A stretch of DNA of 64,000 nt from Cryptosporangium minutisporangium (GTDB taxonomy: Bacteria; Actinomycetota; Actinomycetes; Mycobacteriales; Cryptosporangiaceae): positions 1-64,000 of the forward strand of contig NZ_BAAAYN010000064.1 in NCBI RefSeq assembly GCF_039536245.1, in the 5' to 3' direction. The position numbers and the translations under genes were made by a program. How positions within the stretch are numbered: the stretch's first letter is position 1; each line of letters opens with the position of its first letter. This document shows positions 24,238 through 32,727 of the stretch, piece by piece. The notes beneath the pieces were generated by a model. The model did no database searches and was not told the DNA's origin. It worked only from the letters and a program-made list of their open reading frames with translations.

Positions 24238-24258
24238 CTGGAGTGCACTCCAGGTCAA
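24238..24258. promoter_or_regulatory. MerR-type operator overlapping the reductase promoter
   Basis: CTGGAGTGCACTCCAG (24238-24253) is a perfect 16-bp palindrome. On the minus strand a TTGACC -35 (24253-24258) abuts it, and a weak AACGGT lies 19 bases further. A dyad inside a 19-bp spacer is the hallmark of promoters activated by MerR-family proteins. It is positioned to control the aldo/keto reductase. Confidence 0.65.
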
Positions 24259-24306
24259 GGCGCGAATTGACGAGCGCGCCCGGGCCGCGCGGGGCAGGCT
24301 GGAGGA

Positions 24307-24702
24307 ATGCAGCGCTACTCCCCGAGCCAGGTCGCCGAGATGACCGGGTTCAGCCTCGACACCCTGCGCTATTACGACAAGATCGGCCTGCTCGACGAGC
24401 TCGCCCGGACGCCGGGCGGTCAGCGGATCTTCACCGAGGACGACGTCGCCTGGCTGGGCATCTTGCGGTGCCTGCGCGATACCGGCATGCCGATCGCCCA
24501 GATGCAACGCTACGCCCGGCTCGCCCGCGACGGCGACGAGACGCTCGCCGAGCGGATCGCCGTGCTGGAAGAGCACGACCGCGCGGTCGAGGAGCAGATC
24601 GCTCGCCTCCGGGCCCAGCAGGCGCACATCCGCAGCAAGGTCGACTACTACCGGTCGGAGCTCGCCGCGCGGCAGCCGGCGGACGCCCAAGCCACCGCCT
24701 GA
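24307..24702 (+). CDS. MerR-family transcriptional regulator
   Basis: The protein has 131 residues. The winged HTH reads YSPSQVAEMTGFSLDTLRYY, followed by EDDVAWLGILRCLRDTGMPI and a long C-terminal coiled-coil (EEHDRAVEEQIARLRAQQAH). There is no metal-binding Cys set, so it is the small-molecule type seen next to aldo/keto reductases. ATG 24307 directly follows GGAGGA, too close for a normal SD, and CAGGCT sits six bases upstream, so a leaderless transcript is more likely. Confidence 0.92.
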   Translation: MQRYSPSQVAEMTGFSLDTLRYYDKIGLLDELARTPGGQRIFTEDDVAWLGILRCLRDTGMPIAQMQRYARLARDGDETLAERIAVLEEHDRAVEEQIARLRAQQAHIRSKVDYYRSELAARQPADAQATA

Positions 24703-24718
24703 TCGCCCCGCTGGACGA

Positions 24719-24749
24719 ACCGCGGATCAGGACGGGCCTGATCCGCGGT
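24719..24749. terminator. Hairpin between convergent MerR and membrane-protein genes
   Basis: A perfect 13-bp inverted repeat (ACCGCGGATCAGG) with a five-base loop lies between the two convergent gene ends. No U-tract. Probable bidirectional terminator. Confidence 0.6.
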
Positions 24750-24765
24750 CCGCTCGCCCGGAGGC

Positions 24766-27573
24766 TCAGGGAGTGGCGGGCTCGCCCGGATCCGCGACGC
24801 CCACGGTCACGGAGCTGAGGCACAGGCCCGCGCTCTTCGGCACGTTGTCGAACGTGACCCACGCGGCGGGGCCTTGCACCTTGACCCAGAGCGTGTGCGT
24901 CCCCTGTTCGAACGTGATCTTCTTGCCGCGGGTGTTCGCCGAATTGAACACCGCGGTGGTGGTCTGCTTCGCGGTGTACTGCAGCTCCGCGTACCACCAC
25001 CAGTTGAACAATTCCTTGTCCAGGAAGATCGGGAACCGCTTCCCGCTCACCCGGTAGCCGCAGTTCTTCGTGGTGCCCGCGGGGGCGCGCGCCGACGTGA
25101 CCCGGGCGCGCGAGAGCTGGCCGCTCGGATCGAGGACGTACAGATCGTCGCTGACGTCGGGGTCGGGGTTGATCGGGAGGTTGAGCGGCGCCATCAGCCG
25201 GGACGGGAAGTTGGTGGGGTTGAGCACGCCCCACGCGACCTTCTCCGGCACCGCGCCGTTGTAGAGGTCGATCGGGCGCCCCATCGCCCGGATGGACTGC
25301 TCGGCGTTCGCCACGTAGTCCTTGGCCGGGTTGGCGTGCCAGCGGTTGCTGTACTTCACGATCGAGACCAGGCTGCTCACGAACAGTGCAACCACCAGCG
25401 GCAGGACCAGCGCATTCGCGTTCGGGAAGGCCAGCTTGGTGCCGCCCACCACGGGCGGCCACTCGATACCCGACCGTTGTGGCCAGCTGGCTGCCCATGC
25501 TGGTGGGCCGAGCAGCGCGAGCGTCAGCGCGACCGCGGCGATCGGCACCAGATCGGTGAAGTAGCGGTACTCCATCGCGGCGCCGGAGCCGAGCTGGAGC
25601 CGCCCGACCGCGAGAACCAGGACGTCGAACAGCAGCGTGCCGCCGAAGAACACCCACGCCTGCCAGGCCAGCGGGCGCCGGTACACGGTCACCGCGACCA
25701 CCGCGAGGATGATCACGACCGAGATGATCCGCAGGGCGATCGGCGGGTTCGCGCTGGCGTCCACCGCGCCGATCGCCTTCCACGACCAGGGGCCGCCGAG
25801 CAGACCGGCGGGCACCGAGTTCGTCGCGGCGTTGCCGAGCAGCCCACCGAGGTCGACCGCCGAGTCGCCGCGGCGGTCGAGCGGCCGGGTCAGGTACACC
25901 CCGGCGTAGATCACGCCGAGGACAACGAACGCCAGCCACTGCCGCTTGTAGCGGAACAGCGCCGCCTTGAAGCGGTCCGGCAGGTCCGAGTGCGGCTGCA
26001 GGATGATCGTGAAGACGAACACCAGGGGGACGACGAGCGCGGCCTTCTCGTAGAACGGCAGCGCCAGCGCGGCGGTGAGCACCGCGATCGCGGCGTAGCG
26101 GGCCTTGCCCGTGCGGAGGTACGCGAGCTGGGCGAGCAGTGCGCCGGGGATCGCGATCAGCATCGCGAGCTGGTTGATCGAGACCGCCCACCAGAGCGTC
26201 GCGGGCAGCGTGATCGGGGAGATCAGCACGATCGCCAGCGGGATCAGCGCGACCAGACGGGGACCGGCCAGGCGCCGGATCAGCATCCACGTCAGGATGA
26301 AGCTGACCGCCATCAACGCCAGGTCGACGCTGGCCGCGAGCCGGTAGTCCAGCGGGGAGATCGTCGTCTCGGCCCAGACCATCAGGTAGGCGCCGGGCAT
26401 GAAGTGCGAGTTGTACGGCGTCATCAGGAGGTCGGCGCCGAGGCCCTTCTCGGCGGCCAGCCGGGCGAACGTGAAGTCGTCGAGGCTGAAGTAACCGCCC
26501 CAGGCAGCCCAGGCGCGGATCAGCAGCTCGGTGACGATGAGCGTGATCGCGGCGACGTCGACGAATCTCCCCGACGGACCGGGGGTGTCCGCGGGAGTTC
26601 CGGCGTCCTCTCGGGTGGCGGGCGCCGGTGCCGTCGCGGTCATCGTGGTAGCCCTCGCTGACGTGGCCGACGGGGTGGCGCCAGCGGCCGGCTTCGCGGT
26701 CGTCCGTGCCGCCGAGGCGTCGGCCGCAGCCGCCGCCCGGGTGTCGGGAGCCGTGTCCCGGGCCGGAGTGGTCCGCGCCGCCGGAGGCGGGGTTGGCTGC
26801 GAGGCATTGGGAGGCGCGGACCGCGCGGCCGGTTGCCGGGTGGGGGCTGCAGTGGACGCGGGTGGCTTCGCCGGGCCCGGCGGACGGACCGACAGCGGAG
26901 AGAGCCCGTTGACCTCGCCCGCGTGTGCGGGCGGCTCGGCGGCCGACGACGTCGCCGGCGCACCGGAGGTCGCTCGTGGCGGCGTCGGGGGCGGCGTGGG
27001 CTCGGATCGCGGAGCGGGCTCCGGCCGCGGGGGCCGCGGGCCGGCGTCGCGCGGCCGGGGCACCTCGGGCGGGAGGAACTCCCGGTCGGGCGACGAAGGG
27101 CCGGGTGACGAGGGGCCGGGTGACGAGGGGCCGGGTGACGAGGGGCCGGGTGACGAGGGGCCGGGTGACGAGGGGCCGGGTGACGAGGGGCCGGGTGACG
27201 AGGGGCCGGGTGACGAGGGGCCGGGTGACGAGGGGCCGGGTGACGAGGGCCCGGTGACCGAAGGACCGGATACCGCGGGGCTGGGCGCTGCAGCGCTGGG
27301 TTTCGCAGGGCTGGAGGCCGCGGGGCGTGACGACGGGCGCGGCGTGGGCGCCTCGGCGGAGCCCGCACCGACCGGTTCGGGCGCCGACCCGGCCGAGACG
27401 TCATCGGCCGCGACCGGCGTCTCCCACCACGGCTCCGGCGCCGGCTCGCTGATCGGCGGGCCCTGCGCGTAGCGGGCGCGCTCGGACGCCGCCCAGCTCG
27501 GTTCCTCGCGTGGACCGGCCCAGTCGTCGCTCGGCCGGCGCTGGCCCGGGACGTCGGAGTTCGGCTCAGACAT
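24766..27573 (-). CDS. Large GT-C-like membrane protein with repetitive Pro-rich N-terminus
   Basis: The protein has 935 residues. Residues 1 to about 370 are disordered Pro/Ser/Ala-rich sequence including about eleven GPSSP repeats. About ten membrane helices follow, the first large loop carrying YFSLDDFTFARLAAEKGL and YNSHFMPGAYLMVWAE. An acidic pair in the first extracytoplasmic loop is typical of GT-C polyprenyl-phosphate-sugar glycosyltransferases. A C-terminal extracellular domain of about 190 residues (GKRFPIFLDKELFNWWWYAE) could be a sugar-binding beta-sandwich. The ATG at 27573 overlaps the stop of the DPPR synthase gene by eight bases. By context it may transfer arabinose or ribose from a decaprenyl-phosphate donor. 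The function is inferred, not shown. Confidence 0.6.
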   Translation of the reverse strand: MSEPNSDVPGQRRPSDDWAGPREEPSWAASERARYAQGPPISEPAPEPWWETPVAADDVSAGSAPEPVGAGSAEAPTPRPSSRPAASSPAKPSAAAPSPAVSGPSVTGPSSPGPSSPGPSSPGPSSPGPSSPGPSSPGPSSPGPSSPGPSSPGPSSPGPSSPDREFLPPEVPRPRDAGPRPPRPEPAPRSEPTPPPTPPRATSGAPATSSAAEPPAHAGEVNGLSPLSVRPPGPAKPPASTAAPTRQPAARSAPPNASQPTPPPAARTTPARDTAPDTRAAAAADASAARTTAKPAAGATPSATSARATTMTATAPAPATREDAGTPADTPGPSGRFVDVAAITLIVTELLIRAWAAWGGYFSLDDFTFARLAAEKGLGADLLMTPYNSHFMPGAYLMVWAETTISPLDYRLAASVDLALMAVSFILTWMLIRRLAGPRLVALIPLAIVLISPITLPATLWWAVSINQLAMLIAIPGALLAQLAYLRTGKARYAAIAVLTAALALPFYEKAALVVPLVFVFTIILQPHSDLPDRFKAALFRYKRQWLAFVVLGVIYAGVYLTRPLDRRGDSAVDLGGLLGNAATNSVPAGLLGGPWSWKAIGAVDASANPPIALRIISVVIILAVVAVTVYRRPLAWQAWVFFGGTLLFDVLVLAVGRLQLGSGAAMEYRYFTDLVPIAAVALTLALLGPPAWAASWPQRSGIEWPPVVGGTKLAFPNANALVLPLVVALFVSSLVSIVKYSNRWHANPAKDYVANAEQSIRAMGRPIDLYNGAVPEKVAWGVLNPTNFPSRLMAPLNLPINPDPDVSDDLYVLDPSGQLSRARVTSARAPAGTTKNCGYRVSGKRFPIFLDKELFNWWWYAELQYTAKQTTTAVFNSANTRGKKITFEQGTHTLWVKVQGPAAWVTFDNVPKSAGLCLSSVTVGVADPGEPATP
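27092..27256. repeat. 15-bp tandem repeat, about 11 copies, in-frame
   Basis: The unit GACGAGGGGCCGGGT (plus-strand reading) repeats from 27092 with nearly no variation and encodes Gly-Pro-Ser-Ser-Pro on the minus strand. Near-identity of copies indicates recent expansion, and the length change would stay in frame. Confidence 0.9.
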
Positions 27574-28657
27574 GCAGCACACCCAGCCCGAACAGCACCA
27601 ACCACGCTCCACCGAGTGCCAGCAGCACCTTGTCCCGTAACACGATCTCCTCCGGCTCACCGGTGTGCCCGCGGTCGATGTCCCGGGCGTACTTCAACAA
27701 CCCCAACACCAGGGGGGCGATCGACAGCGACGTCCACGGCGCCGTCGTCTCGCCGGCCCGGTCGTCCGCGACCTCGAACGCCCACAGGCAGTACGCGGCG
27801 ATCACCACGCCCGCCGAGGTGCTCCAGACGAACCGCAGGTAACTGGCCGAGTACTCACGCAGCGACGGACGCGTGCCCTGGTCGTCGCCGAGCGTCACGA
27901 TCTCCGAGTACCGCTTGCCGGCCACCATGAACAGGCTTCCGAACGCGGCCACGATCAGGAACCACCGCGACAGCGGGATGTCCGCGGCCAGACCCCCGGC
28001 CATCGATCGCAGCAGGAACCCCGCGGCGACCAGCGCCAGGTCGACGACCGGCTCGTGCTTCAGCCAGTTGCTGTAGAGCGTCGTGCAGACCACGTAGACG
28101 CCGACGCAGATCGCCAGCTCGCCGTAGCCCAGGAGCGCCGGGACGCTGACCGCGCTCAGCAGCAACACGACGCCGGCCACGTACGCGAGCGAGAGCGGCA
28201 CGTCACCCCGGGCGATCGGCCGACGGCGCTTGCTCGGGTGGGCGCGGTCGCGCTCGATGTCGCGCGCGTCGTTGATCAGGTAACCGCCGGCGGACGCGGC
28301 CACGAACGCCGCGAGCGCGACCATCGTGTCGACGAGAACCGACAGGTCCCAGAGCCGTCCGGCCGCGAGCGGCGCGGCGAACACCAGGACGTTCTTGATC
28401 CACTGTCGCGGGCGGAGCGACTGCGCGAACGCCCAACTCCGGCGTCCGAGCCGTAGCCCGCTCGTCGGCGGGCCGGGTGCGTCGGTCTCCGTCACTTCCA
28501 CCGCGTCGGCCGCAGCGTCCGCGTCGGCGGGCGCCAGTGCGACGGCGCCGGGGGGACGGGACGTTTCCGTCACGGCAGCGGCGTCGCTCGATCTGGTGAC
28601 TTCCGGATCGGCCGGCGTGCCGCCCTCGGCACCCGCGGCCGTGGCCGTCTCCCTCAC
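27566..28657 (-). CDS. Decaprenyl-phosphate phosphoribosyltransferase (DPPR synthase)
   Basis: The protein has 363 residues of the UbiA superfamily. After an acidic Ala-rich extension of about 75 residues come PRQWIKNVLVFAAPLAAG, the first Asp motif NDARDIERDRAHPSKRRRPI and the second motif WLKHEPVVDLALVAAGFLLR, both diagnostic of the Rv3806c family rather than generic UbiA. It transfers phosphoribose from PRPP to decaprenyl phosphate, the first committed step to decaprenyl-phosphoryl-arabinose. It is coupled to the downstream GT-C-like gene and lies 200 bp from dprE2. Confidence 0.9.
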   Translation of the reverse strand: MRETATAAGAEGGTPADPEVTRSSDAAAVTETSRPPGAVALAPADADAAADAVEVTETDAPGPPTSGLRLGRRSWAFAQSLRPRQWIKNVLVFAAPLAAGRLWDLSVLVDTMVALAAFVAASAGGYLINDARDIERDRAHPSKRRRPIARGDVPLSLAYVAGVVLLLSAVSVPALLGYGELAICVGVYVVCTTLYSNWLKHEPVVDLALVAAGFLLRSMAGGLAADIPLSRWFLIVAAFGSLFMVAGKRYSEIVTLGDDQGTRPSLREYSASYLRFVWSTSAGVVIAAYCLWAFEVADDRAGETTAPWTSLSIAPLVLGLLKYARDIDRGHTGEPEEIVLRDKVLLALGGAWLVLFGLGVLHV

Positions 28658-28853
28658 TCGTACTCCTTCGCCGCCGACCGCGGTCGGAATCCGGAACCCA
28701 GCGGATACACCGGAAGTACGGGCAGCGTGTGGGCCACGTTGCCGTTCCGTGATGGTAAGCGAATTGCGTGGTGCGCCTTGGTTGTTCTGCCTGATTTCTC
28801 AGGGCTCCGTCGCCATTACCCGTCGTGTTCGGCGCACGCGCCGGAGCCGGGCG

Positions 28854-29606
28854 TCAGACCGGGAGCTTCCGGAAGAGCGGACGCGGGACGTGACGCAGTG
28901 CGCTCATCACGAACCGCATCGCTCCGGGCACCCAGATCGTCTCCTTGCGACGGCGCAGGCCCTGGACGATCGCGTCCGCGACCTGCTCCGGAGTGGTCGA
29001 GAGTGGAGCTGGCTCCAGGTGCGCGGTCATCTTCGTCCGGACGAAGCCCGGGCGGACGACCAGCACGTGGACGCCGGTGCCCTGCAAGGCGTCGCCCAAC
29101 CCGGTCGCGAACGCATCCAGCCCCGCTTTGGAGGAGCCGTAAACGAAGTTCGCCTTCCGGGGGCGCTCGCCGGCGACGCTGGAGAGCACGACGATCGCGC
29201 CGTGCCCCTGCCGCTGCATGGCCTGCGAGACCGGCACGGTCACCGACAGCGCGCCGACGTAGTTCGTCGCCGCGATCTTGACCGCGTGGGTTCCACTGCG
29301 CTCCGCCTCGGACTGGTCTCCCAGGACGCCGAACGCGACGACGGCGAGGTCGATGTCCTCGACGAACGCCTTCTCCACCACGGTCGGGTGGGAGTCGGCG
29401 TCCTCGGCATCGAACGGGACGACGTCGACCTGCGCACCGGCGGCCCGCAGTTCGTCGGCGGCCTCGTCCAGCCGGTGCGACGGGCGGCCGGCCAGCACGA
29501 CTCGGCGGCAGCGGTCGGCGATCAGCTTGTGCGCGAGCGCCAACCCGATCTCCGAGGTACCACCGAGCAGCAGCAGGGACTGCGGCGAGCCCAGGGCGTT
29601 GATCAC
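28854..29606 (-). CDS. dprE2: Decaprenylphosphoryl-2-keto-ribose reductase DprE2
   Basis: The protein has 250 residues, a short-chain dehydrogenase. The cofactor motif is GGTSEIGLALAHKL, the catalytic Ser lies in VVLSSVAGERPRKAN and the YxxxK in VYGSSKAGLDAF. RPGFVRTKMTAHLEPAPLST and the C-terminal MRFVMSALRHVPRPLFRKLP match DprE2 rather than general SDRs. It reduces the 2-keto intermediate made by DprE1 to decaprenylphosphoryl-arabinose, using NADH. Its GTG start overlaps the dprE1 stop (GTGA), so the two subunits are cotranslated. Confidence 0.92.
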   Translation of the reverse strand: MINALGSPQSLLLLGGTSEIGLALAHKLIADRCRRVVLAGRPSHRLDEAADELRAAGAQVDVVPFDAEDADSHPTVVEKAFVEDIDLAVVAFGVLGDQSEAERSGTHAVKIAATNYVGALSVTVPVSQAMQRQGHGAIVVLSSVAGERPRKANFVYGSSKAGLDAFATGLGDALQGTGVHVLVVRPGFVRTKMTAHLEPAPLSTTPEQVADAIVQGLRRRKETIWVPGAMRFVMSALRHVPRPLFRKLPV

Positions 29607-30961
29607 AGGTCCAGCCTCCTCGACAGATCGGACGCGAAAGTACCCGCCGGGTCGAGCCGGGAGCGGACGTCTCGCCACTCGTCCAGCCGGGGGTACATCG
29701 CGGGTAGCAGTTCCGGCCGCAGCCGTGAGTCCTTCGCCAGGTAGATCCGGCCCCCGGCACCGACGACCAGCTCGTCCAGGTCGTCCAGCAGCCGCGCCAA
29801 GCCGGACATGTTCGTCGGCAGGTCGAGCGCGAGCGTCCAGCCGGGACTGGGGAACGAGAGCGGGCCCGGGTTCCCGGCTCCGAACCGCTTGAGCACGGCG
29901 AGGAACGCGGGGGAGCCGGCGGCGCTCAGCCGGTCGACGGCGGTCCGGACGACGTCCTCCGCGCCGTACGGGACCGTGAACTGGTACTGCACCAGGCCGG
30001 GGCGGCCGTAGATCCGGTTCCAGCGGTCGACCAGGTCGAGCGGGTGGAAGAACGCGGCGATGCTCTGCAGCTGGCCGCGCTTGTCGGCCGGGGCTTTGCG
30101 GTACCAGAGCTCGTTGAACGCGGCGACCGTCGCTTTGTTCAGCAGCCCTGGCGGGACGATGCCGGCCGGCATCGACGCCAGCGGGTGCGGGCTGAACGCG
30201 AACGGCTCCACGCGCTTCCGGCGTGGGAGCTGGTCGAGCCGCGCGTGGTCCCCGCGGGTGATCACCGAGCGACCCATCCGGGCGCCACGGGCCAGCAGGT
30301 CGATCCAGGCGACCGAGTAGCGGTACCGGTCGTCGGTGGTCGCGAGGCGGTCGAGCAACGCGTCGAGATTGGCGGCTCGCTCGGTGTCCACCGACATCAA
30401 GCTGGTCTCGACCGGCAGCAGCTGGATCGTGGCGGCGAGCACGATCCCGGTCAGGCCCATGCCGCCCGCGGTCGCCCAGAACACGTCCGGGTCGTCGTCG
30501 GGCGTCACGGTGCGGACCTCGCCCGAGGCGAGCAGCAGGTCGATACTCCGTACGTGCTGGGCGAACGTGCCCTCCACGTGGTGGTTCTTCCCGTGGATGT
30601 CGGCGCCGATCGCGCCGCCGACGGTCACGTACCGGGTGCCGGGGGTGACCGGGACGAACCACCCGAACGGCAGCACCTGACGCATCAGCGTGTGCAGGCT
30701 CAGTCCGGCCTCGACGTCGATGACACCGGCCTCGACGTCGAACCGGCGCACCCGGGTACAGCCGGTGAGGTCGACGACGAGGCCGCCGGCATTCTGAGCC
30801 GCGTCGCCGTAGCTGCGGCCCAGGCCTCGGGGGAGGACGCCCCTGGCCGGGGCGTCGCCGACTGCCTTGACCACCTCGTCGAGAGACGCGGGAGACATCA
30901 CGTCCGCTGCGGTCGGGGCGGTGGAGCCCCAACCGGCCAGTAGTCGCCGCTCAGTAGTCAC
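29603..30961 (-). CDS. dprE1: Decaprenylphosphoryl-beta-D-ribose 2'-oxidase DprE1
   Basis: The protein has 452 residues with a VAO-type FAD fold. It shows PRGLGRSYGDAAQNAGG (pyrophosphate loop), GGAIGADIHGKNHHVEGTF (His for FAD contact), a central LSFPSPGWTLALDLPTN and a late GGRIYLAKDSRLRPE (Lys corresponding to Lys418 of the M. tuberculosis enzyme). It oxidises decaprenyl-phosphoryl-ribose. The position corresponding to Cys387, the benzothiazinone target, is Ala378 here (in GWTLALDLP). GTG 30961 has CAGGGT six bases upstream and no SD. Confidence 0.93.
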   Translation of the reverse strand: MTTERRLLAGWGSTAPTAADVMSPASLDEVVKAVGDAPARGVLPRGLGRSYGDAAQNAGGLVVDLTGCTRVRRFDVEAGVIDVEAGLSLHTLMRQVLPFGWFVPVTPGTRYVTVGGAIGADIHGKNHHVEGTFAQHVRSIDLLLASGEVRTVTPDDDPDVFWATAGGMGLTGIVLAATIQLLPVETSLMSVDTERAANLDALLDRLATTDDRYRYSVAWIDLLARGARMGRSVITRGDHARLDQLPRRKRVEPFAFSPHPLASMPAGIVPPGLLNKATVAAFNELWYRKAPADKRGQLQSIAAFFHPLDLVDRWNRIYGRPGLVQYQFTVPYGAEDVVRTAVDRLSAAGSPAFLAVLKRFGAGNPGPLSFPSPGWTLALDLPTNMSGLARLLDDLDELVVGAGGRIYLAKDSRLRPELLPAMYPRLDEWRDVRSRLDPAGTFASDLSRRLDL

Positions 30962-30967
30962 CGGGCC

Positions 30968-30996
30968 ACCCTGCCACATCCCTACTGTCCAGTAGG
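30968..30996 (-). promoter_or_regulatory. Candidate dprE1 promoter with adjacent palindrome
   Basis: CAGGGT (30968-30973, minus strand) is six bases from GTG 30961. Just upstream a palindrome CCTACTGTCCAGTAGG (30981-30996) could be an operator. No regulator gene is adjacent. Confidence 0.35.
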
Positions 30997-31011
30997 GGGC
31001 GATCCGCCGAA

Positions 31012-31057
31012 GCGGTGTGCACTTAGGCCACCTATGGCTCGCCCAAGCGCACACCGC
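31012..31057. terminator. Hairpin downstream of the aldehyde dehydrogenase gene
   Basis: GCGGTGTGC pairs with GCACACCGC, and the stem extends imperfectly (CTTAGG with CCCAAG) around a loop of about 16 bases. It lies six bases after the dehydrogenase stop and before dprE1. No U-tract. Confidence 0.5.
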
Positions 31058-31062
31058 CTCGG

Positions 31063-32523
31063 TCAGAAGGGGTACTGGGCCGGGGTCGAGCGGAGGGTGA
31101 TCCACTGGGTTTCGGTGAACGCCTCCAGGTTGGCGCGGGCGCCGCCGTGGCGGGAGCCCGTGCCGGACTCGCCGACACCGCCGAACGGGATGACCGCCTC
31201 GTCGTTCACCGTCTGGTCGTTGATGTGCACCAATCCGCTCGGCAGCTGCTCCGCGATCTCCAGCGCCCGGGCGACGTCCTTCGTCATGATTCCCAGCGAC
31301 AGCCCGTACGGCGTGTCCGCGGCCAGCGCCAACGCCTCCTCGACGGTCGAGAACCGGTGCACCGGTGCCACCGGCCCGAACACCTCTTCGGCCCAGGCCG
31401 GCGCCGTCGTCGGGACGTCGGCGAGCACGGTCGGCCGGTAGAACAGCCCCTCGTACGTGCCCCCGGCCGCGAGCCGCGCCCCTTGCTCGACGCTCGCGGT
31501 CACTCGCGCGTGGATGTTGTCGCGCTGCTGGGCGTCGATCACCGGGCCGAGTGCGACCTGCGCGGTGGCCGGGTCGCCGACCGGCAGGTTGTTCGCCCGT
31601 TCGGCGAGCGCGGCGATGTAGTCGTCGGCGACGCCGGCCGCGACCAGGTGCCGCCCGGTCGTCATGCAGATCTGGCCCTGGTTGAAGAACGATCCCCACG
31701 CCGCTGCGGAGACCACCTCGGCCGGGTCGACGTCGTCCAGCACGATCATCGCCGAGTTGCCGCCCAGCTCCAGGTGGGCGCGCTTGAGATGCTTCCCGGC
31801 GAGCTCGCCGATCCGGCGCCCGGCCTTCGTCGACCCGGTGAACGCGATCACTCGCGTCGCCGGGTCGGTGATCACCGCCTCGCCGACGTCCACACCGCCC
31901 GGCAGGTAGGACAGCAACCCGGACGGCAGCCCGGCCTCCTCGAGCACCCGCACGATCGTGACGCCGCCACAGACCGCCGTTCGCGGGTCCGGCTTGAACA
32001 CGACCGCGTTGCCGAGTGCCAGCGCCGGAGCGATCGCCCGGATCGCCAGGATGATCGGGACGTTGAACGGCGCGATCACACCGACGACGCCCACCGGCAG
32101 CTGTCGGGCCATGCTGAACCGGGGCAGCGCCGAGCGGAGGATCTCGCCGTACGGTGCCGAGGCCAGCGCAGCCGCCTCGTAACACTCCTGCGCGGCGGTG
32201 TCGGTCTCGAACGCGGCCCGTCCGGGGATCGCACCCCCCTCGCGGATCAGCCAGCCGTGGATCTCCTCGGCGTGCGCAGTGAAGAGGTCACCGGCCCGTC
32301 GCAGGACGGCGGCCCGCTCGACGTACGGCAGCGCGGCCCAGGTCTTCTGGGCCTCGACGGCCGAAGCGGCAGCCCGCCGGACGTCGGCAGGCGACGCACG
32401 GCCGACCAGGGCGAGCTCCTTGCCGGTCGCCGGCTCCACGGAGGGCGCCGGGTCCGCGTCACCGGCCATCCACCCGTCGAGGTAGATCTTGCCTTCCCAG
32501 ACCGCACTGTCCAGCAGACCCAT
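31063..32523 (-). CDS. Aldehyde dehydrogenase (benzaldehyde dehydrogenase-like)
   Basis: The protein has 486 residues. The NAD-binding Rossmann motif FTGSTKAGRRIGELA, the general base Glu in LELGGNSA, the catalytic Cys in FFNQGQICMTTGRHLV and the C-terminal PFGGVGESGTGSRHGG are all intact. GQICMTTGRH in place of the common GQxC(T/V) is characteristic of the benzaldehyde/vanillin-type branch. It oxidises an aldehyde, perhaps aromatic, to the acid. ATG 32523 is chosen because AAGGAG precedes it at nine-base spacing. It is transcribed alone, divergent from the cupin gene. Confidence 0.9.
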   Translation of the reverse strand: MGLLDSAVWEGKIYLDGWMAGDADPAPSVEPATGKELALVGRASPADVRRAAASAVEAQKTWAALPYVERAAVLRRAGDLFTAHAEEIHGWLIREGGAIPGRAAFETDTAAQECYEAAALASAPYGEILRSALPRFSMARQLPVGVVGVIAPFNVPIILAIRAIAPALALGNAVVFKPDPRTAVCGGVTIVRVLEEAGLPSGLLSYLPGGVDVGEAVITDPATRVIAFTGSTKAGRRIGELAGKHLKRAHLELGGNSAMIVLDDVDPAEVVSAAAWGSFFNQGQICMTTGRHLVAAGVADDYIAALAERANNLPVGDPATAQVALGPVIDAQQRDNIHARVTASVEQGARLAAGGTYEGLFYRPTVLADVPTTAPAWAEEVFGPVAPVHRFSTVEEALALAADTPYGLSLGIMTKDVARALEIAEQLPSGLVHINDQTVNDEAVIPFGGVGESGTGSRHGGARANLEAFTETQWITLRSTPAQYPF

Positions 32524-32727
32524 GGTGTCCATCTCCTTCGACGGTCGAGCGGTGAGTCGTAGGCGCATGCCACCGGACACGCGGGAAAGGTGTCCAGAGG
32601 TGTTTCCGGTATTCGGACGCACTCTTCGTCAGAAGTACGCCCAGGTGGGGCAGGAGTCACGCCTGCCGTTCCACCGGGTGGACCGCTCTTCGTGTAGTAC
32701 CCGCGTTCCGTGGGAAGCAGTTGGCGC

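Noticed and set aside
27092-27256. CRISPR-like regular repeat array
   Set aside because: The units are contiguous 15-mers with no spacers and lie in frame inside a coding region, so it is a protein repeat.
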